DNA of 5,254 nt, taken from contig CALLYN010000003.1 of assembly GCA_937858455.1 (NCBI GenBank), positions 1 to 5,254 of the forward strand. The letters run 5' to 3'. Shown one piece after another: positions 4,879 to 5,254 of this stretch. Made by a program: the position numbers and the translations under genes. The stretch is from an uncultured Kouleothrix sp. GTDB lineage: Bacteria; Chloroflexota; Chloroflexia; Chloroflexales; Roseiflexaceae. The first letter of the stretch is position 1, and the number at the start of each line of letters is the position of its first letter. Below the pieces are notes generated by a model. It was not told the origin of the DNA and made no database searches. It was given only the letters and a program-made list of their open reading frames with translations.

Positions 4879-5095
4879 CAACACCGCCGCCTACTTCGGT
4901 CAAGACCTGCTGCCGGACTATGCGGGTCTTTCCTCGGAGATCCAATGCCCGGCGGCAGGTACCCTCCGGGTTTCCTACTACGGCGGCGACACGTACGCGG
5001 AAACGGTGGTTCCGTCGAGCAGCAGTTCCGGAGCGTGGCGCGACTTCACGTGTACACCGGGCGCTCCAACGAACCTCACGAGAATCACATTGTAA
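4877..5095 (+). pseudogene. 3' fragment of an unrecognised gene, start missing
   Basis: The frame reads INTAAYFGQDLLPDY and ends with TNLTRITL before a TAA, about 72 residues with a protein-like composition: SSEIQCPAAGTLRVSYYGG, GDTYAETVVP, then a serine run and GAWRDFTC. It looks like the C-terminal beta-rich end of a larger protein. There are two cysteines and no membrane segment. The frame stays open upstream to an ATG at 4778, but that part is exactly antisense to the signal segment of the minus-strand gene and is not credible coding. No start with a ribosome site exists inside the fragment. Third codon positions are less G/C-biased than in gltX or the polyketide synthase (GTT, TCT-type, ACA, AGA, TTG are used), hinting at another origin. 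The exact left boundary is uncertain by about 15 bases. A hairpin at 5127-5159 follows the stop. Confidence 0.45.
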
Positions 5096-5126
5096 TCCGG
5101 CGTTGACCAGGGTTCTCTAAACGAGA

Positions 5127-5159
5127 GAGGGCATGGCCGCTTCGAGCGACCGTGCCCTC
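5127..5159. terminator. Hairpin between converging gene ends
   Basis: Fifteen-base arms (5127-5141 and 5145-5159) pair at 14 positions, including one G-T wobble, with one C/A mismatch and the loop TCG. It begins 31 nt after the stop at 5095 and lies 21 nt beyond the minus-strand stop at 5181, as expected of a bidirectional terminator. No T-run follows on either strand. Confidence 0.5.
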
Positions 5160-5180
5160 GACGAATACGCGGCTCTGGCC

Positions 5181-5254
5181 TTAGCCCCCAATCTTGTTCA
5201 TGCCCTCCCCTACCGTCGCCACCCTGAGTGACTTTTGCGCGGATCCGAACGGGA
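5181..5254 (-). CDS. Possible C-terminal end of a minus-strand gene
   Basis: An open frame enters from the right edge and reads PFGSAQKSLRVATVGEGMNK, then IGG and TAA (stop at 5181-5183). Only 23 residues are visible and I do not recognise the protein. The support is positional: it converges on the plus-strand fragment ending at 5095, with a strong hairpin between the two stops. An open frame this short can occur by chance in GC-rich DNA. Confidence 0.35.
   Translation of the reverse strand, partial: PFGSAQKSLRVATVGEGMNKIGG

Noticed and set aside
5181..5201. A six-codon minus-strand leader peptide (MNKIGG) after GGGGAGGG.
   Set aside because: The ribosome-like sequence lies too close to the ATG, and the frame continues open to the window edge, so a gene C-terminus is the better reading.

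Overview
The window is high-GC bacterial DNA with strongly G/C-biased third codon positions and Shine-Dalgarno-led genes. The GltX sequence and gene style point to the phylum Chloroflexota, probably class Chloroflexia (Roseiflexus/Kouleothrix-like). This placement is an inference from protein appearance, not from a search. No rRNA, tRNA, CRISPR array or recognisable insertion sequence was seen.

Left part (1-2093): two housekeeping genes diverge from a shared control region of about 200 bp. On the minus strand is the start of a UV-damage endonuclease (uvsE/UVDE family), cut by the window edge. On the plus strand is a complete glutamyl-tRNA synthetase, gltX (521-2020). Each has a clear sigma-70-type promoter, and a near-palindrome lies over the predicted uvsE start point. 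gltX is followed by a long nested hairpin (2041-2093).

Middle part (2094-4141): a stand-alone type III polyketide synthase (2296-3423, plus) has an intact Cys-His-Asn triad and an unusual in-frame insertion. It converges on a small minus-strand gene (3420-3977), and the two share one CTAG as their stop codons. The small gene encodes a degenerate FHA domain followed by two 24-residue modules resembling the c-di-GMP-binding MshEN/GspE-N fold. Upstream of it lie a roughly 130-nt structured leader, with a hairpin plus short U-tract, and a consensus-like minus-strand promoter. A doubtful 47-codon ORF runs the opposite way.

Right part (4214-5254): a nearly perfect 53-bp hairpin lies just beyond the stop of a minus-strand gene for an exported protein of unknown function. 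Near 4878-4892 the coding signal switches abruptly from the minus to the plus strand. The exported protein has lost its normal N-terminal region, and a plus-strand coding fragment ending at 5095 has no start. Both genes are broken at one point, which suggests a rearrangement or a chimeric assembly join. A hairpin (5127-5159) separates the fragment from a possible minus-strand gene end at 5181.

uvsE and gltX are ordinary core functions, and the polyketide synthase is an orphan. No multi-gene novel system can be supported here. The most interesting items are the FHA/MshEN-like protein with its leader and the junction near 4880.
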